64,000 bases of DNA from a bacterium (GTDB taxonomy: Bacteria; Oederibacteriota; CAKKQC01): NCBI GenBank assembly GCA_919901855.1, contig CAKKQC010000021.1, positions 215,543-279,542 on the forward strand. The letters run 5' to 3'. The notes beneath the pieces were generated by a model. The model did no database searches. It was not told where the DNA came from and saw only the letters and a program-made list of their open reading frames with translations. Both the position numbers and the translations under genes were made by a program. Positions 42,079-50,822 of this stretch are shown here, piece by piece. How positions within the stretch are numbered: the stretch's first letter is position 1; each line of letters begins with the position of its first letter.

Positions 42079-44466
42079 ATGATGGTGGGCGACCGGAGGG
42101 ACGATGCGGACGTGCACACGCGGTGTTTCGCGGCGGCGGTCCTGATGGCGCTCCTCGCCTCGGGTGCCGGGGGCGCCGCGGAGATCGTCGAGGTCGGGCC
42201 GCTGACGGACCGGATCGTCCTGGTCCACTTCAACGAAGGTCACGTGGTGCATCACGGGCGCGGGCAGGCGAGATCCGACGAACGGGTCGTCACGAGCCCC
42301 CTGGATGCCGCCGCCGCCTCCAGGGCGGAATGCTATGAGATCGTCAGCGGCGACGATCCGGCCTACGCTACGCCCCGCCGGCCCGCGGACGTGGGCCGCA
42401 AGAGCAAGGGCACCGATTTCGCCTGGTTCGTCGACACGTGGGTGCACGACCGCGCGGTCAACACGCGTCCCGACCACACCAGCGAGCACTGGATCTACCT
42501 CTTCCTGTCCCGGCCGCTGGTGCCGGGCCGCGCCTACGTCGTCCGCACCGGCGGGCTGGCGACCAACGGGCGGGAGTGGAAGCTGGCCGGGGTCCCCGGC
42601 GCCCGGTCCGAGGCCGTACACGTCAACCTGATGGGGTACGTGCCGGGGGCGCCGTCGAAGTACGCCTATGTCCATCACTGGATGGGGGACCGGGGATCCC
42701 TGGACCTCAAGGCCTACGCGGGGCATGTCTTCCGGCTGGTGGACCTGGACAGCGGGAAGGAAGCGTTCCGCGGCCGGATGGCGTTCCGGTCGCCGGCGGA
42801 CCGGCCGGAGACGTTCCACCAGGCCGATTCCCCGTCGGACGGCAACTTCCTGAAGGCCGGCGTCTACGAATGCGACTTCTCGTCGTTCGGCACGCCCGGC
42901 CGGTACGCGGTGGAGGTGGAGGGGATCGGCCGGTCGTTCCCGTTCCGGATCGACGCCGACGTCTACCGCGAGGCGTTCCGGACGGTCGCCCGGGGGCTGT
43001 ACCACAACCGCAGCGGGATCGAGCTGAAGCCGCCGTACACCGAATACGCGCGCCCCGCCCCGCACAACCCGGCACTCACGCCGGGGTTCGCGGGCAAGCT
43101 GATCTACACCACGGTCCGGTTCACGGAGTGGGGGTCCGAGGGCGGGGACGCCGCGGCACTGCTCGCCGGCTCGAAGGGGCCGATCGATTCTTGCGGCTGG
43201 TACCAGGACGCGGGTGACTGGGACAGCTACTACTCCCATCTCCGTGTCGCCCAGGAGTTGCTCACGGCGTACGAGCTGGCGCCCGCCAACTTCACCGACG
43301 GCGAGCTGAATATCCCGGAGAGCGCCAACGGCGTCCCCGACATCCTGGACGAGGCGGCCTGGCTGCCGCGGTTCCTGTACCGGTTGCGCCACGAGCTCAT
43401 GAAGCGGAATTACGGCACGGGCGGGGTCGGGCTGCGGATCGCCGGGGACGCCTTCGGGAGCGACGAGAAGAAGCTCCCCGACGGCCGGATGGTCGGGCAG
43501 GGCTCCTGGGAGGACGTCGACCGCACGTGGGCCGCGTCCGGGGAGGATCCGTGGTCCACGTACCGGTATGCCGGCGTCGCGGCGCACCTGGCCTGGTGCC
43601 TGTCCCTGGCGGGCGTCAAGGACCCCGGGGGCGTGGACTGGCGGAACGAGGCCGTCGAGGCCTGGGCCTGGGCCGGGAAGCACACGCGGCGGGGCGACGA
43701 GGAGAAGGAGCCGTCCCTGGCGGAGCCGCGGGCCTACGCCGCCGCGGCCCTGTTCCGCCTCACCGGCGGGCCGGACTACGAGAAGCGGTTCATCGCCGAC
43801 ACCGCCGGCATCACCCCGGCGACCCTCCTGTGGGACGACCGGCAGTACGGGCCGATCGTCTACGCCCTCGGCGGCGGGAAGGTCCGGCCCGATGCGGCGG
43901 CGAGCGGGAGGATCCGCGCCGCCCTGCTGGCGACGGCGGACGAGATCGCGAACGTCGCGGACCGGCGCGCCCTGCGGTGGGGCGGCAATTGGTCCATGCC
44001 GATGCTGATCGGCCAGCAGACGACGCCGTGGATCCTCCAGGTGGCCGTCGGGCGCGCGCTGGCCGGGAAGGAGGACCCGGCCCGGGCGCGGCGCTACCTG
44101 TCGGTCCTGTACACCACGTGCGACTACTTCCTCGGAGGCAACGCGCTCAACATGACCTGGGTGACCGGGCTGGGGCCGCGCCATCCCGTGCACGTCTTTC
44201 ACATGGACGCCTGGTACAACGGTCGGGGGGCGTTCCACCCCGGCATCATTCCCTACGGTCCGTGGCGCAAGGAGAAGGACCTGGGGCAGGGGCCGTGGGA
44301 CGCGGCCTGGCCGTATAGCACGGTCCATCCGGCGATCGACGAATGGCCGGGCAACGAGCGCTGGTTCGACAACCGGTGCGCGCCGCTCACCGGCGAGTTC
44401 ACGATCCACCAGAACACCGCCCCCGCCGCCGCCCTCTTCGGCCTGCTGTGCGCCCCCGGCATATAG
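42079..44466 (+). CDS. Secreted GH9 glycosidase
   Basis: 795 residues with a signal peptide (about 14-34, CFAAAVLMALLASGAGGAA). Residues about 35-175 form a beta-domain binding or capping module, about 178-290 the cellulase N-terminal Ig-like domain (VHVNLMGYVPGAPSKYAYV, GRYAVEVEGIGRSFPFRI), about 295-795 the GH9 barrel: GWYQDAGDWDSYYSHL (Asp377, Asp380), NIPESANGVPDILDEA and a late GEFTIHQNTAPAAAL with the probable general-acid Glu. GH9 enzymes are mainly beta-1,4-glucanases. The next gene starts 7 nt downstream. Confidence 0.9.
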   Translation: MMVGDRRDDADVHTRCFAAAVLMALLASGAGGAAEIVEVGPLTDRIVLVHFNEGHVVHHGRGQARSDERVVTSPLDAAAASRAECYEIVSGDDPAYATPRRPADVGRKSKGTDFAWFVDTWVHDRAVNTRPDHTSEHWIYLFLSRPLVPGRAYVVRTGGLATNGREWKLAGVPGARSEAVHVNLMGYVPGAPSKYAYVHHWMGDRGSLDLKAYAGHVFRLVDLDSGKEAFRGRMAFRSPADRPETFHQADSPSDGNFLKAGVYECDFSSFGTPGRYAVEVEGIGRSFPFRIDADVYREAFRTVARGLYHNRSGIELKPPYTEYARPAPHNPALTPGFAGKLIYTTVRFTEWGSEGGDAAALLAGSKGPIDSCGWYQDAGDWDSYYSHLRVAQELLTAYELAPANFTDGELNIPESANGVPDILDEAAWLPRFLYRLRHELMKRNYGTGGVGLRIAGDAFGSDEKKLPDGRMVGQGSWEDVDRTWAASGEDPWSTYRYAGVAAHLAWCLSLAGVKDPGGVDWRNEAVEAWAWAGKHTRRGDEEKEPSLAEPRAYAAAALFRLTGGPDYEKRFIADTAGITPATLLWDDRQYGPIVYALGGGKVRPDAAASGRIRAALLATADEIANVADRRALRWGGNWSMPMLIGQQTTPWILQVAVGRALAGKEDPARARRYLSVLYTTCDYFLGGNALNMTWVTGLGPRHPVHVFHMDAWYNGRGAFHPGIIPYGPWRKEKDLGQGPWDAAWPYSTVHPAIDEWPGNERWFDNRCAPLTGEFTIHQNTAPAAALFGLLCAPGI

Positions 44467-44473
44467 CGCGCGC

Positions 44474-46468
44474 ATGTTCCCGGAACTTCTGCTGATCGGT
44501 TCCCTCGCGGCCGCGGGGGCGCGGGCGGCGGACGCCGCCCCCGCCTCCATCGAGGTCCGGGCGGGCCGCGTCACGGGGGAGGTCAGCCCGCTCGTCCTCG
44601 GCCACAACCTCGAGGCCGGGGACTCCTTCGGGATCTTCGGCAAGACCCACGACACCGAGACGCCGCGGACGGGCGGAGGCGTCTGGGACCCCGTCCGCCG
44701 GGAGCCCGTGCCGGAGGCGGTCCGGCTGGCGCGCGGGATCCGGGCCGGGATGATGAGGTTCCCGGGCGGATGCCTCGTGCACGGGTACGACTGGCGGAAG
44801 GCCGTCGGCCCGCCGGCCTCCCGGCCCTCGTTCGCCTTCGGCCCCGACGAGTTCGTCGCGTTCTGCCGGGCCGCCGGGGCCGAACCGCTTTTCACCGTCG
44901 GCGACTACTCCGTCACCCCGGAGGATGCCGCCGATCTGGTCCGTCACCTCAAGCCTCTCGGGGTCCGGTGCTACGAATTGGGCAACGAATCGGACCACGG
45001 CAACCACGAGATGGACCCGCCGCGGAAGTGGACGCCAGCGGAGTACTCGGCCTGGGTCCATGCCTGCGCTGTCCGGATGCGCTCCGTGGACCCCGGGATC
45101 AGGCTCGGGGTGCTCATGGGGACCGGGACCGGGCCGGACGATCCCTGGAACGCGGCGGTGCTCGAGGCGGTGGGGGCGGACGCGGACTTCGTGGTCGTCC
45201 ATACCTACGCGGTCGGCGTCATGCCGCCGGACGGCGTGCTCCCGGGCGATCCGGATGTCGCCCTGCGCGCGGCCGTCGCGTCCGTGGACCGGTTCGAGGA
45301 GATGCTGGACGGGTACCGCGGGCTGATCCGGAAGGAAACCGGCCGGTCGATCCCCCTGGCGATCACGGAGTACAACGCCATGTTCGTGCAGGACAAGCCG
45401 CTCCCGTACCGGTTCAGCCTCGGCGCCGCCCTGTTCTCGGCCGATCTCCTGCGGGTGATGCTGAATCCGGCCTCGGGTGTCCTGATGGCGAACTACTGGC
45501 AGTTCGCCAACGGGTACTGGGGATCGGTGCGCGGGCCGAACCCATGGCGCGAGCAGGCGGCGTACCGGTGCTTCCGGCTCTGGGGCCAGCACTTCGGGCC
45601 GCGGTGGGTCGAGACGAAGGTCGACTCGCCGCGGGTCGAGTTCGAGGGGTATCCGGGGTTCGTCGGTCCGGCGCGCGGCGACCGGCACGTGCCCGAGGCC
45701 GCCGTGGGCGGGAACCTGCTGGCGGGGCAGTCCCTGCGGGCCGACGGCGGGCCCGGATGGCGGACCGAGGTGCGCGCCGACGGAACGCTCGCGGCGGTGC
45801 TGGAGGGGCTCACCGGCGAGTCCTTCCCGTTCCTGGCCGGGGTCGAAGCCCCGCCCGGCCACGCGTACCGGGTCTCCTTCGAAGCGCGGTCGACCGGGAA
45901 TCTCGGGGCCGCGAACCTGGGGCTGGGATTCGTGGACCGGCGGGGATGGGAGGCGACGCACTCCGGCAGCGCGGTCGAGGGCGCCGAGCGGGCCGCCGGG
46001 TGGACGCGGTTCGCGGGCACCTTCCGGGCCCTGCCGGACTGCCCGGGGGCGTACCTGCTCTGGCGGCTGCGGGCGGGCCGTTCGCCGGCGACCGGGACCG
46101 TCGAGGTCCGGAATCTCGCGGTCGAGGCCATGCGACCCGAGACGTGGCCCGCCTACCCGGCGCTCACGGCGGCGTCCAGCCTGGCGGCCGACGGGAAGAC
46201 GCTCTATGTGATCGTGTTCAACCGGCACCACCGTGATGCGGTGCCGGCCCGGATCGCCATCCGCGGATTCCCCGCCGGGCCGGCGCGGCGGTGGACGGTG
46301 ACCGGGGAGAGCCTGGCGTCGATGAACACGGAACGGGACGAGGTCCGCGAGACCGAATCCGGCGTGTCGACGCGCGTGTCCGCCGCGGGCGCGATCGCCC
46401 ATGTCTTCCCCCCCCGCTCGATGACCGCCTTCGAGATCGGGAGACGGGAGGCTTCTCCCTCTTGGTAG
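44474..46468 (+). CDS. Secreted GH51-like alpha-L-arabinofuranosidase/glycosidase
   Basis: 664 residues; signal peptide MFPELLLIGSLAAAGARA. Barrel about 40-390: RAGMMRFPGGCLVHGYDW, RCYELGNESDHGNHEM (candidate acid/base Glu172), VVHTYAVG and PLAITEYNAMF (candidate nucleophile Glu299). A carbohydrate-binding-like sandwich at about 415-560 and a C-terminal beta-domain (LYVIVFNRHHRDAVPARIAIRGF) complete it. GH51-type enzymes remove arabinofuranosyl branches, but this is a divergent member. Co-transcribed with GH9. Its leader closely resembles that of the protein at 50823. Confidence 0.78.
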   Translation: MFPELLLIGSLAAAGARAADAAPASIEVRAGRVTGEVSPLVLGHNLEAGDSFGIFGKTHDTETPRTGGGVWDPVRREPVPEAVRLARGIRAGMMRFPGGCLVHGYDWRKAVGPPASRPSFAFGPDEFVAFCRAAGAEPLFTVGDYSVTPEDAADLVRHLKPLGVRCYELGNESDHGNHEMDPPRKWTPAEYSAWVHACAVRMRSVDPGIRLGVLMGTGTGPDDPWNAAVLEAVGADADFVVVHTYAVGVMPPDGVLPGDPDVALRAAVASVDRFEEMLDGYRGLIRKETGRSIPLAITEYNAMFVQDKPLPYRFSLGAALFSADLLRVMLNPASGVLMANYWQFANGYWGSVRGPNPWREQAAYRCFRLWGQHFGPRWVETKVDSPRVEFEGYPGFVGPARGDRHVPEAAVGGNLLAGQSLRADGGPGWRTEVRADGTLAAVLEGLTGESFPFLAGVEAPPGHAYRVSFEARSTGNLGAANLGLGFVDRRGWEATHSGSAVEGAERAAGWTRFAGTFRALPDCPGAYLLWRLRAGRSPATGTVEVRNLAVEAMRPETWPAYPALTAASSLAADGKTLYVIVFNRHHRDAVPARIAIRGFPAGPARRWTVTGESLASMNTERDEVRETESGVSTRVSAAGAIAHVFPPRSMTAFEIGRREASPSW

Positions 46469-46518
46469 GGGCTCTGGCCGCCTTCTGTGGGCCGATGCAA
46501 GAGGGACGCCGGGTGCGA

Positions 46519-46524
46519 TAGACT
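46519..46524 (+). promoter_or_regulatory. TAGACT -10 box before the Panacea-domain gene
   Basis: Ends 10 nt before GTG 46535, with no Shine-Dalgarno in between. Confidence 0.35.
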
Positions 46525-46534
46525 AGGCGTTGAC

Positions 46535-47080
46535 GTGCCGAATACCATCCACTTCAAGTTGAATCAAGGCAAGGCTCTGGAGGTGATCCTCTGGATCGCA
46601 TGCCGGAGCAGGACGCGGACCGTCGATCTCTACACGCTGGTGAAGACGATCCTGTTCGCCGACCTCTACCACCTGAACAAGTACGGCCGGACGATCTACG
46701 GCGACGTGTATCTGGCCATGCCCCACGGCCCCATTCCCCGCCATGCCTACGAAATCATCAAGAAGGAACCGCTCGACATCGCGGAGCTGGGCACGATCCC
46801 GATCTGCAAGGCCGGGAAGTCGGTCAAGGTCACCCGCGCCCCGAAACTGGACCTGCTGTCGAAGAGCGACATCGAGGCGCTTTCGAGCGCATGGGAGAGG
46901 TGCCGGCGCCGGTCATTCACCGAGCTGAAGCTGGAAGCGGACGCCCTGCCTTTCTATGTCAAGACCTGGGCTTCCCGGATGTCCGACAATGAGGAGATCG
47001 ACCTTGCGGACATGCTGGACCCGGAGAACCGGGCCAAGGCTGACGAGCTCAGGGAAGTAGCCCCCTCGATCTCGATATGA
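46535..47080 (+). CDS. Panacea-domain (DUF4065/SocA-like) antitoxin
   Basis: 181 residues from GTG 46535; 48 upstream open bases look non-coding. It matches the Panacea/DUF4065 fold: KALEVILWIACRSRTRTVDLYTLVKTILFADLYHLNKYGRTIYGDVYLAMPHGPIPRHAYEII, followed by a helical C-terminal half. Panacea proteins are antitoxins paired with many unrelated toxins; some feed targets to ClpXP. The stop overlaps the start of an 88-residue gene (ATGA), the expected toxin position. A type II pair is inferred from domain and coupling. Confidence 0.85.
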   Translation: MPNTIHFKLNQGKALEVILWIACRSRTRTVDLYTLVKTILFADLYHLNKYGRTIYGDVYLAMPHGPIPRHAYEIIKKEPLDIAELGTIPICKAGKSVKVTRAPKLDLLSKSDIEALSSAWERCRRRSFTELKLEADALPFYVKTWASRMSDNEEIDLADMLDPENRAKADELREVAPSISI

Positions 47081-47343
47081 AGTTCGGCGATATCCCGGTA
47101 GGGGATATCCTGAGGGAAGAGTACCCGTTCTTGGACTACGACAGCTTCATCGGATGCGGCCATCTCGTCGAGTACGGAGTGGAGGACGACGTGCAAGGCT
47201 ATTGGTCCAAGAGCACGCTCTCGGGATCCATGGTGGACAGGCTCCTCGTGCATCTCAATCGTGAGGTGAAGACCCTGACCCGGGCCCAGTACCGCAAGGT
47301 GGCCCGGCACCTGAAGATCCTGGCGAGGAAGCCGCCAGCGTAA
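47077..47343 (+). CDS. Unrecognised 88-residue protein, candidate toxin of the Panacea pair
   Basis: Translationally coupled to the Panacea gene. Features: KFGDIPVGDILREEYPFLDYDSF, an acidic middle (VEYGVEDDVQGYW) and a basic C-terminal helix (LVHLNREVKTLTRAQYRKVARHLKILARK). I cannot assign it to a known toxin family (no Fic, RelE, PIN or MazF motif). Context makes a toxin the simplest guess. A 9-bp-loop hairpin follows at 47392. Confidence 0.65.
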   Translation: MKFGDIPVGDILREEYPFLDYDSFIGCGHLVEYGVEDDVQGYWSKSTLSGSMVDRLLVHLNREVKTLTRAQYRKVARHLKILARKPPA

Positions 47344-47391
47344 GGTATGAGCGGTCCGCGGCCCCGGGGCGACATGGCCGGGAATCCGTAG

Positions 47392-47416
47392 GAGTTCTCG
47401 AGTCACGAGAGAACTC
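47392..47416 (+). terminator. Hairpin downstream of the Panacea pair
   Basis: GAGTTCTC, nine-base loop, GAGAACTC; perfect 8-bp stem 48 nt after the stop, no T run. Possible weak terminator or processing site. Confidence 0.35.
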
Positions 47417-47428
47417 CGCACGTGCTCC

Positions 47429-47596
47429 ATGCGCCCGGGTGATCACGAAGGATGTCCCGCATTCCTGGTGGTGACCGACGAATCCGGGAATCCGAAGAAC
47501 GTCCCGGTTCTTCCCGGGCGCGACGAGGACGAGCTGATCAAGCGGGTCCGCATCCTCTCGCAGTCGATCGTGAAGGCGGTGCGGCAGGTAGTTCGT
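47429..47596 (+). pseudogene. Coding-like fragment of unknown gene
   Basis: An open stretch from ATG 47429 encodes FLVVTDESGNPKNVPVLPG, then RDEDELIKRVRILSQSIVKAVRQV with strongly GC-biased third positions, as in real genes here. It then runs antisense into the hepT gene and loses coding character. I do not recognise it; probably the remains of a gene cut when the toxin-antitoxin block inserted. Confidence 0.35.
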
Positions 47597-47932
47597 TCAG
47601 CCGAGGTATTTCTCGAGCTTGGGTATGAGGTCGGGGAGGTCCTTCTCGAGTATCTCCCAGAGCTGGTCATTGTCGACGTTGTCGTATCCGTGGATAAGCC
47701 GGTTCCGCGTCCCCACGATCTCGCGCCAGGGGATATCGGGATATCTGGACTGAACATCAGGGGGCACGCGGGATGCCGCTTCGCCGACAATCCCCACCAG
47801 ATGCACAACGGCCAGATGGCACAGGCGGTCAGCCTCGAAATCCTTCCTGGATTTCCCATGGACATGGGCCAGCGCTTCCCGGCCATGGTCCAGCATGTGG
47901 CGAAGAGGTATCAGCGGATCATGTTGCGACAA
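47597..47932 (-). CDS. hepT: HepT-family toxin (HEPN domain)
   Basis: 111 residues from TTG 47932, which gives the family-typical start SQHDPLIPLRHMLDHGREAL. The HEPN RNase motif is RNRLIHGY: Arg76-x4-His81-x-Tyr83, the RX4HXY form in which the tyrosine is the AMPylation target of MntA. HepT cleaves or inactivates RNA; MntA neutralises it by covalent AMPylation (type VII). The start lies 14 bp inside the 3' end of the mntA gene, so the pair is coupled. Confidence 0.9.
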   Translation of the reverse strand: MSQHDPLIPLRHMLDHGREALAHVHGKSRKDFEADRLCHLAVVHLVGIVGEAASRVPPDVQSRYPDIPWREIVGTRNRLIHGYDNVDNDQLWEILEKDLPDLIPKLEKYLG

Positions 47933-48212
47933 AGATGTTCTCCGCGGAGGCAAGAACCGAATCCCGGAAGTACTTGCTCAGGCAATTCGGGGTGTTCAGG
48001 TCCACTTTCCGGCCCAGGATGCCGGCCAGTTCGTCCTCTACCCGGATGAATCCGAATCCCGGCGTGCAATCAGGTTCGAATTCCACCAGGACATCCACGT
48101 CACTTTCAGGAGTGAAATCGTCGCGCAGGACGGACCCGAACAGGGCCAGCCTGCGGATGTGGTGCCGGCGGCAGAGTTCCGCGATCTGTTCCTTCGGGAT
48201 TGTGATCCCCAT
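47919..48212 (-). CDS. mntA: MntA-family nucleotidyltransferase antitoxin
   Basis: 97 residues from ATG 48212; a longer in-frame start (48275) would bury the promoter. Minimal nucleotidyltransferase: ALFGSVLRDDFTPESDVDVLVEFE with Gly26-Ser27, Asp38 and Asp40, and third acid Asp71 in GRKVDLNTP. It transfers AMP to the HepT tyrosine. TATAAT ends 7 nt before the ATG and no ribosome site is seen, so the operon is probably transcribed as a leaderless message. Confidence 0.9.
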   Translation of the reverse strand: MGITIPKEQIAELCRRHHIRRLALFGSVLRDDFTPESDVDVLVEFEPDCTPGFGFIRVEDELAGILGRKVDLNTPNCLSKYFRDSVLASAENIFVAT

Positions 48213-48219
48213 AATCGAA

Positions 48220-48225
48220 ATTATA
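48220..48225 (-). promoter_or_regulatory. Consensus TATAAT -10 box of mntA-hepT
   Basis: Perfect hexamer 7 nt before ATG 48212 on the minus strand; no -35 consensus upstream. Confidence 0.6.
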
Positions 48226-48255
48226 GCGCACCCGTGGTTCTCGGCGGGCATGACA

Positions 48256-48334
48256 GAGGCGAGACACTTCTTCAATCATGCAGTTCCCCGACCGCAGTCG
48301 CCAGAATCGCATGATCGAAAGAGTGTCTCGCCTC
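48256..48334. repeat. Long imperfect inverted repeat, 26-bp arms
   Basis: Left arm 48256-48281 begins GAGGCGAGACACT; right arm 48309-48334 is its reverse complement at 23 of 26 positions, separated by 27 bases. It lies between the end of GH78 and the mntA promoter. It could be a miniature transposable element, a bidirectional terminator without T runs, or a structured RNA. Confidence 0.7.
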
Positions 48335-48348
48335 CCGACCGGCCTTCT

Positions 48349-48507
48349 CTATCTCTCTCTCCCCGGGGTAGGCCTAAAGGTCCAGCGGCCAGTGTAGGTC
48401 TTGAGGAGCGGTTGTTCGTCTGGGTCTCGACGGCGCAGGGAGTAGATTCGCACGCGCCCGTCGGCCACGGTGACGAGTAGGAGAAGGGACGCTCTTTGGC
48501 CGATCAT
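48349..48507 (-). CDS. Possible 52-residue gene or gene relic
   Basis: MIGQRASLLLLVTVADGRVR, then IYSLRRRDPDEQPLLKTYTG and a proline/arginine-rich end. Codon third positions are moderately GC-rich, compatible with coding sequence. No family recognised, no clear ribosome site. It lies 41 bp after the GH78 stop on the same strand. May be the tail of a lost gene. The remainder of the 48213-48547 interval holds only the inverted repeat and mntA promoter. Confidence 0.25.
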   Translation of the reverse strand: MIGQRASLLLLVTVADGRVRIYSLRRRDPDEQPLLKTYTGRWTFRPTPGRER

Positions 48508-48547
48508 TGGCTTCGTGGGCAAAGCCAACCAAGCAGCACCCGCGTTC

Positions 48548-50788
48548 TTAGATTCGGATGCTGATGGCGCCGCCGGCGGGGAAGTCCTGCGGGGCGCGAC
48601 CCGGGAGGACGACGCTCGTGGGCACCCCGGCGGGCGCCTTCGCGGACAGCGACAGCGCGCCGGCGGCCTCCTTCCGCCACTCCACCTCGACCGGCCCGGC
48701 GGGAGTCGGCACGCTCCCGCGCGCCCAGGCGAGCGGGCCCGGGTGCGGAGCGATCAGGATTCTGGCGAACCCCGGGGCGGCCGGGCGGACGCCGAGCACG
48801 GTCGTCACGAAGTCGATCGCGATCCACGCGCTCCAGGCGTGGCAGTCGCTCCGCGTGCGCTCCCGGTGCTCGGCCCACGTGGACAGGCGGACGCCCAGCA
48901 TGGTCCGCCAGGGGTCGAGGACGGGCCCGAAGAAGGCGTCGTAGCCGCCCGAGAGCTCGAGCGCCCGCGCGACGTCGTAGGCTTCGACGAACTCCGCCGG
49001 CCACAGGGCCGGATCGGAGGTCAGCCTGGCCAGGATCCGCCGGTCGCGCCCGTCCGCGGCCGCGCCGGCCAGGATCGCCATCGCCTGCGTGTCCTGCCGG
49101 AACGTCCCGGCCGTGTCCGGATCGTCGCGGAAGAGCCCCGCGTCCCCGTCCCACGCGCGGCGCAGCGCCGTCCGCGTCCGGGCGGCCAGCGGCGCCCATC
49201 GCGCGGCGTCCGCGGGCTCCCCGCACTCCCGGTGCAGCCGCACGGCGGCGTCCAGCGCCCTCGTGAACAGCGCGGTCATGTACGTCGAGCCCGCGGTCCC
49301 GCGCCCGAGGATGGTCCAGCCGGGCATGGCGCCGGCGAACCCGTCCGGGCGGAGCCGTTCCCGGAAGGCCCACAGCACGCCGTCCACGGCGTGCAGGCAC
49401 GACCGGATGAACCCGGCTTCCGGGGCGCCCCGCCACACCCAGAACTCCTCGGTCATCAGGATCCAGAGCAGGGCGAAGTGGGGGATGACCTGCCGGTCCC
49501 TGGCGGGCACCCGGCTCATCACGAGCCCGTCCGGCCCCGCGGAGTCCCGGAACAGCCGGATCGTGCGCCTCGGCAGGTCCGCTTCGCCGGCGAGCGCCAG
49601 GCTCCCGAGCGCCTGGATCCGGCTGTCGGCTGTGTAGTTGAACTGCTCGTAGTAGGGGCAGTCCTCGTAGGTCTCGTGCGCGCAGTTCTGGAACGTGCGC
49701 CAGCTCACGTCCCACATCCGCTCGAGTCCGGGATCGGAACAGGCGAAGGTCGCGAGGCGGCACTGGGGGTACGTCGTGAACCGGAACCGGGCGTCGGCGA
49801 CGGTCAGGGGTTCCGGTCCGGCCGGCACCGAGACCCTGATGAACCAGAACGTCCGCCAGTGGAAGGGCTCGAAGACGAACGCGCCCCCGGGCAGGATCAC
49901 GGTGTCCCGGTAGCCGTCGATGACCCCGCCCCCGAGGTCGTCGCGGATCCCCTTCTCCCGGGACTCCCACGGCTCGGCGCCCGGCATGACGACCGCCTCC
50001 CCGTACGTCAACGTGACCGCCCGGTCCCGTCCCCCGTCGAACCGGAGCACGGGATAGCCGGTGGTCAACGCGCCCGCGTCGAGGATGAACTCGCCCGCTT
50101 CCCCCGGCGCGAACGTCTTCGGGCAGGGCGATTCGCGGAACTCGCGGGGTTCCTCGTTGAGCTGGGGGACGTCCCGGGGGTGGAGGTCGCGGAGCGGGAG
50201 CACGCCCCACGGCCGGCCGGCATCCGCGTGGCCGACCCCGAGGGCGGGCTCCCAGCCGCCGTCGTCGAACCCGGACTCGACCCACCCCCGGACCGCTAGG
50301 CGTGCGTCCACGACATCCAGGTGGCCGAGGAACCCCAGCGCGTTCGCGTACGGGGTCGTATCCGGCGTGACGGAGGGGTCGGCGCGGACTCGCCACCGAC
50401 CGGGCGTGTCGAGGTCCGGCCGGCCCTCCGCCTGCACGAGGAAGCCGGGCGTGGCCGCGTGGACCTCGCTCCCGGGCGAGTGGATGCCGAACCAGCGCAC
50501 CTCCGCCGCCAGCACGTGCGGGCCCTTGGCCAGCGGGCCGAGGTCGTAGGTCTCGTAGTGGTAGTGCTCGAGCGCGCCCTTGAGCGGCCCGCGGCCCACG
50601 GCCACGCCGTCGAGGTAGAGCCGGTACCGGCTGTCGGCCGACACGTGGACCGTGATCCGGTCGCCCGGCGTCTCCGTCACGAAACTCAACCGGAACAGCC
50701 GCACCGTGAGCCCGGGGCCGCCCCAATCCCGGCTCCACGCCCACTGGGCCCGCCACGGCTCCGCGTTCGATCGTCCCCCGGCGGTCAT
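48548..50788 (-). CDS. GH78-family alpha-L-rhamnosidase
   Basis: 746 residues from ATG 50788 (a GTG three codons earlier is possible but abuts the -10 box). N-terminal beta-sandwich domains (about 30-300: FVTETPGDRITVHVSADSRYRLYLDGVAVGRGPLKG) and an (alpha/alpha)6 barrel from about 340: ERMWDVSWRTFQNCAHETYEDCPYYEQFNYTADSRIQAL, the position of the GH78 acidic motif, then CHAWSAWIAIDF and a C-terminal beta-domain. GH78 enzymes remove terminal alpha-L-rhamnose, for example from rhamnogalacturonan or glycosides. No signal peptide. Divergent from the gene at 50823 with only 34 bp between starts. Confidence 0.88.
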   Translation of the reverse strand: MTAGGRSNAEPWRAQWAWSRDWGGPGLTVRLFRLSFVTETPGDRITVHVSADSRYRLYLDGVAVGRGPLKGALEHYHYETYDLGPLAKGPHVLAAEVRWFGIHSPGSEVHAATPGFLVQAEGRPDLDTPGRWRVRADPSVTPDTTPYANALGFLGHLDVVDARLAVRGWVESGFDDGGWEPALGVGHADAGRPWGVLPLRDLHPRDVPQLNEEPREFRESPCPKTFAPGEAGEFILDAGALTTGYPVLRFDGGRDRAVTLTYGEAVVMPGAEPWESREKGIRDDLGGGVIDGYRDTVILPGGAFVFEPFHWRTFWFIRVSVPAGPEPLTVADARFRFTTYPQCRLATFACSDPGLERMWDVSWRTFQNCAHETYEDCPYYEQFNYTADSRIQALGSLALAGEADLPRRTIRLFRDSAGPDGLVMSRVPARDRQVIPHFALLWILMTEEFWVWRGAPEAGFIRSCLHAVDGVLWAFRERLRPDGFAGAMPGWTILGRGTAGSTYMTALFTRALDAAVRLHRECGEPADAARWAPLAARTRTALRRAWDGDAGLFRDDPDTAGTFRQDTQAMAILAGAAADGRDRRILARLTSDPALWPAEFVEAYDVARALELSGGYDAFFGPVLDPWRTMLGVRLSTWAEHRERTRSDCHAWSAWIAIDFVTTVLGVRPAAPGFARILIAPHPGPLAWARGSVPTPAGPVEVEWRKEAAGALSLSAKAPAGVPTSVVLPGRAPQDFPAGGAISIRI

Positions 50789-50797
50789 CCTGTCCAC

Positions 50798-50803
50798 ATC
50801 GTA
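50798..50803 (-). promoter_or_regulatory. TACGAT -10 box, leaderless GH78 start
   Basis: Ends 9 nt before ATG 50788 on the minus strand, within a 34-bp divergent spacer. Confidence 0.5.
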
Positions 50804-50810
50804 CTCCTGT

Positions 50811-50816
50811 TATGAT
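50811..50816 (+). promoter_or_regulatory. TATGAT -10 box, leaderless start of the GH5-like gene
   Basis: Ends 6 nt before ATG 50823. Its -35 region would lie at the GH78 start codon, so the two promoters overlap. Confidence 0.5.
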
Positions 50817-50822
50817 CCAGTC

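Noticed and set aside
47933..47953. Longer ATG start for HepT at 47953
   Set aside because: TTG 47932 gives the usual SQHDPL family start; the seven extra codons lie within mntA and look non-native.
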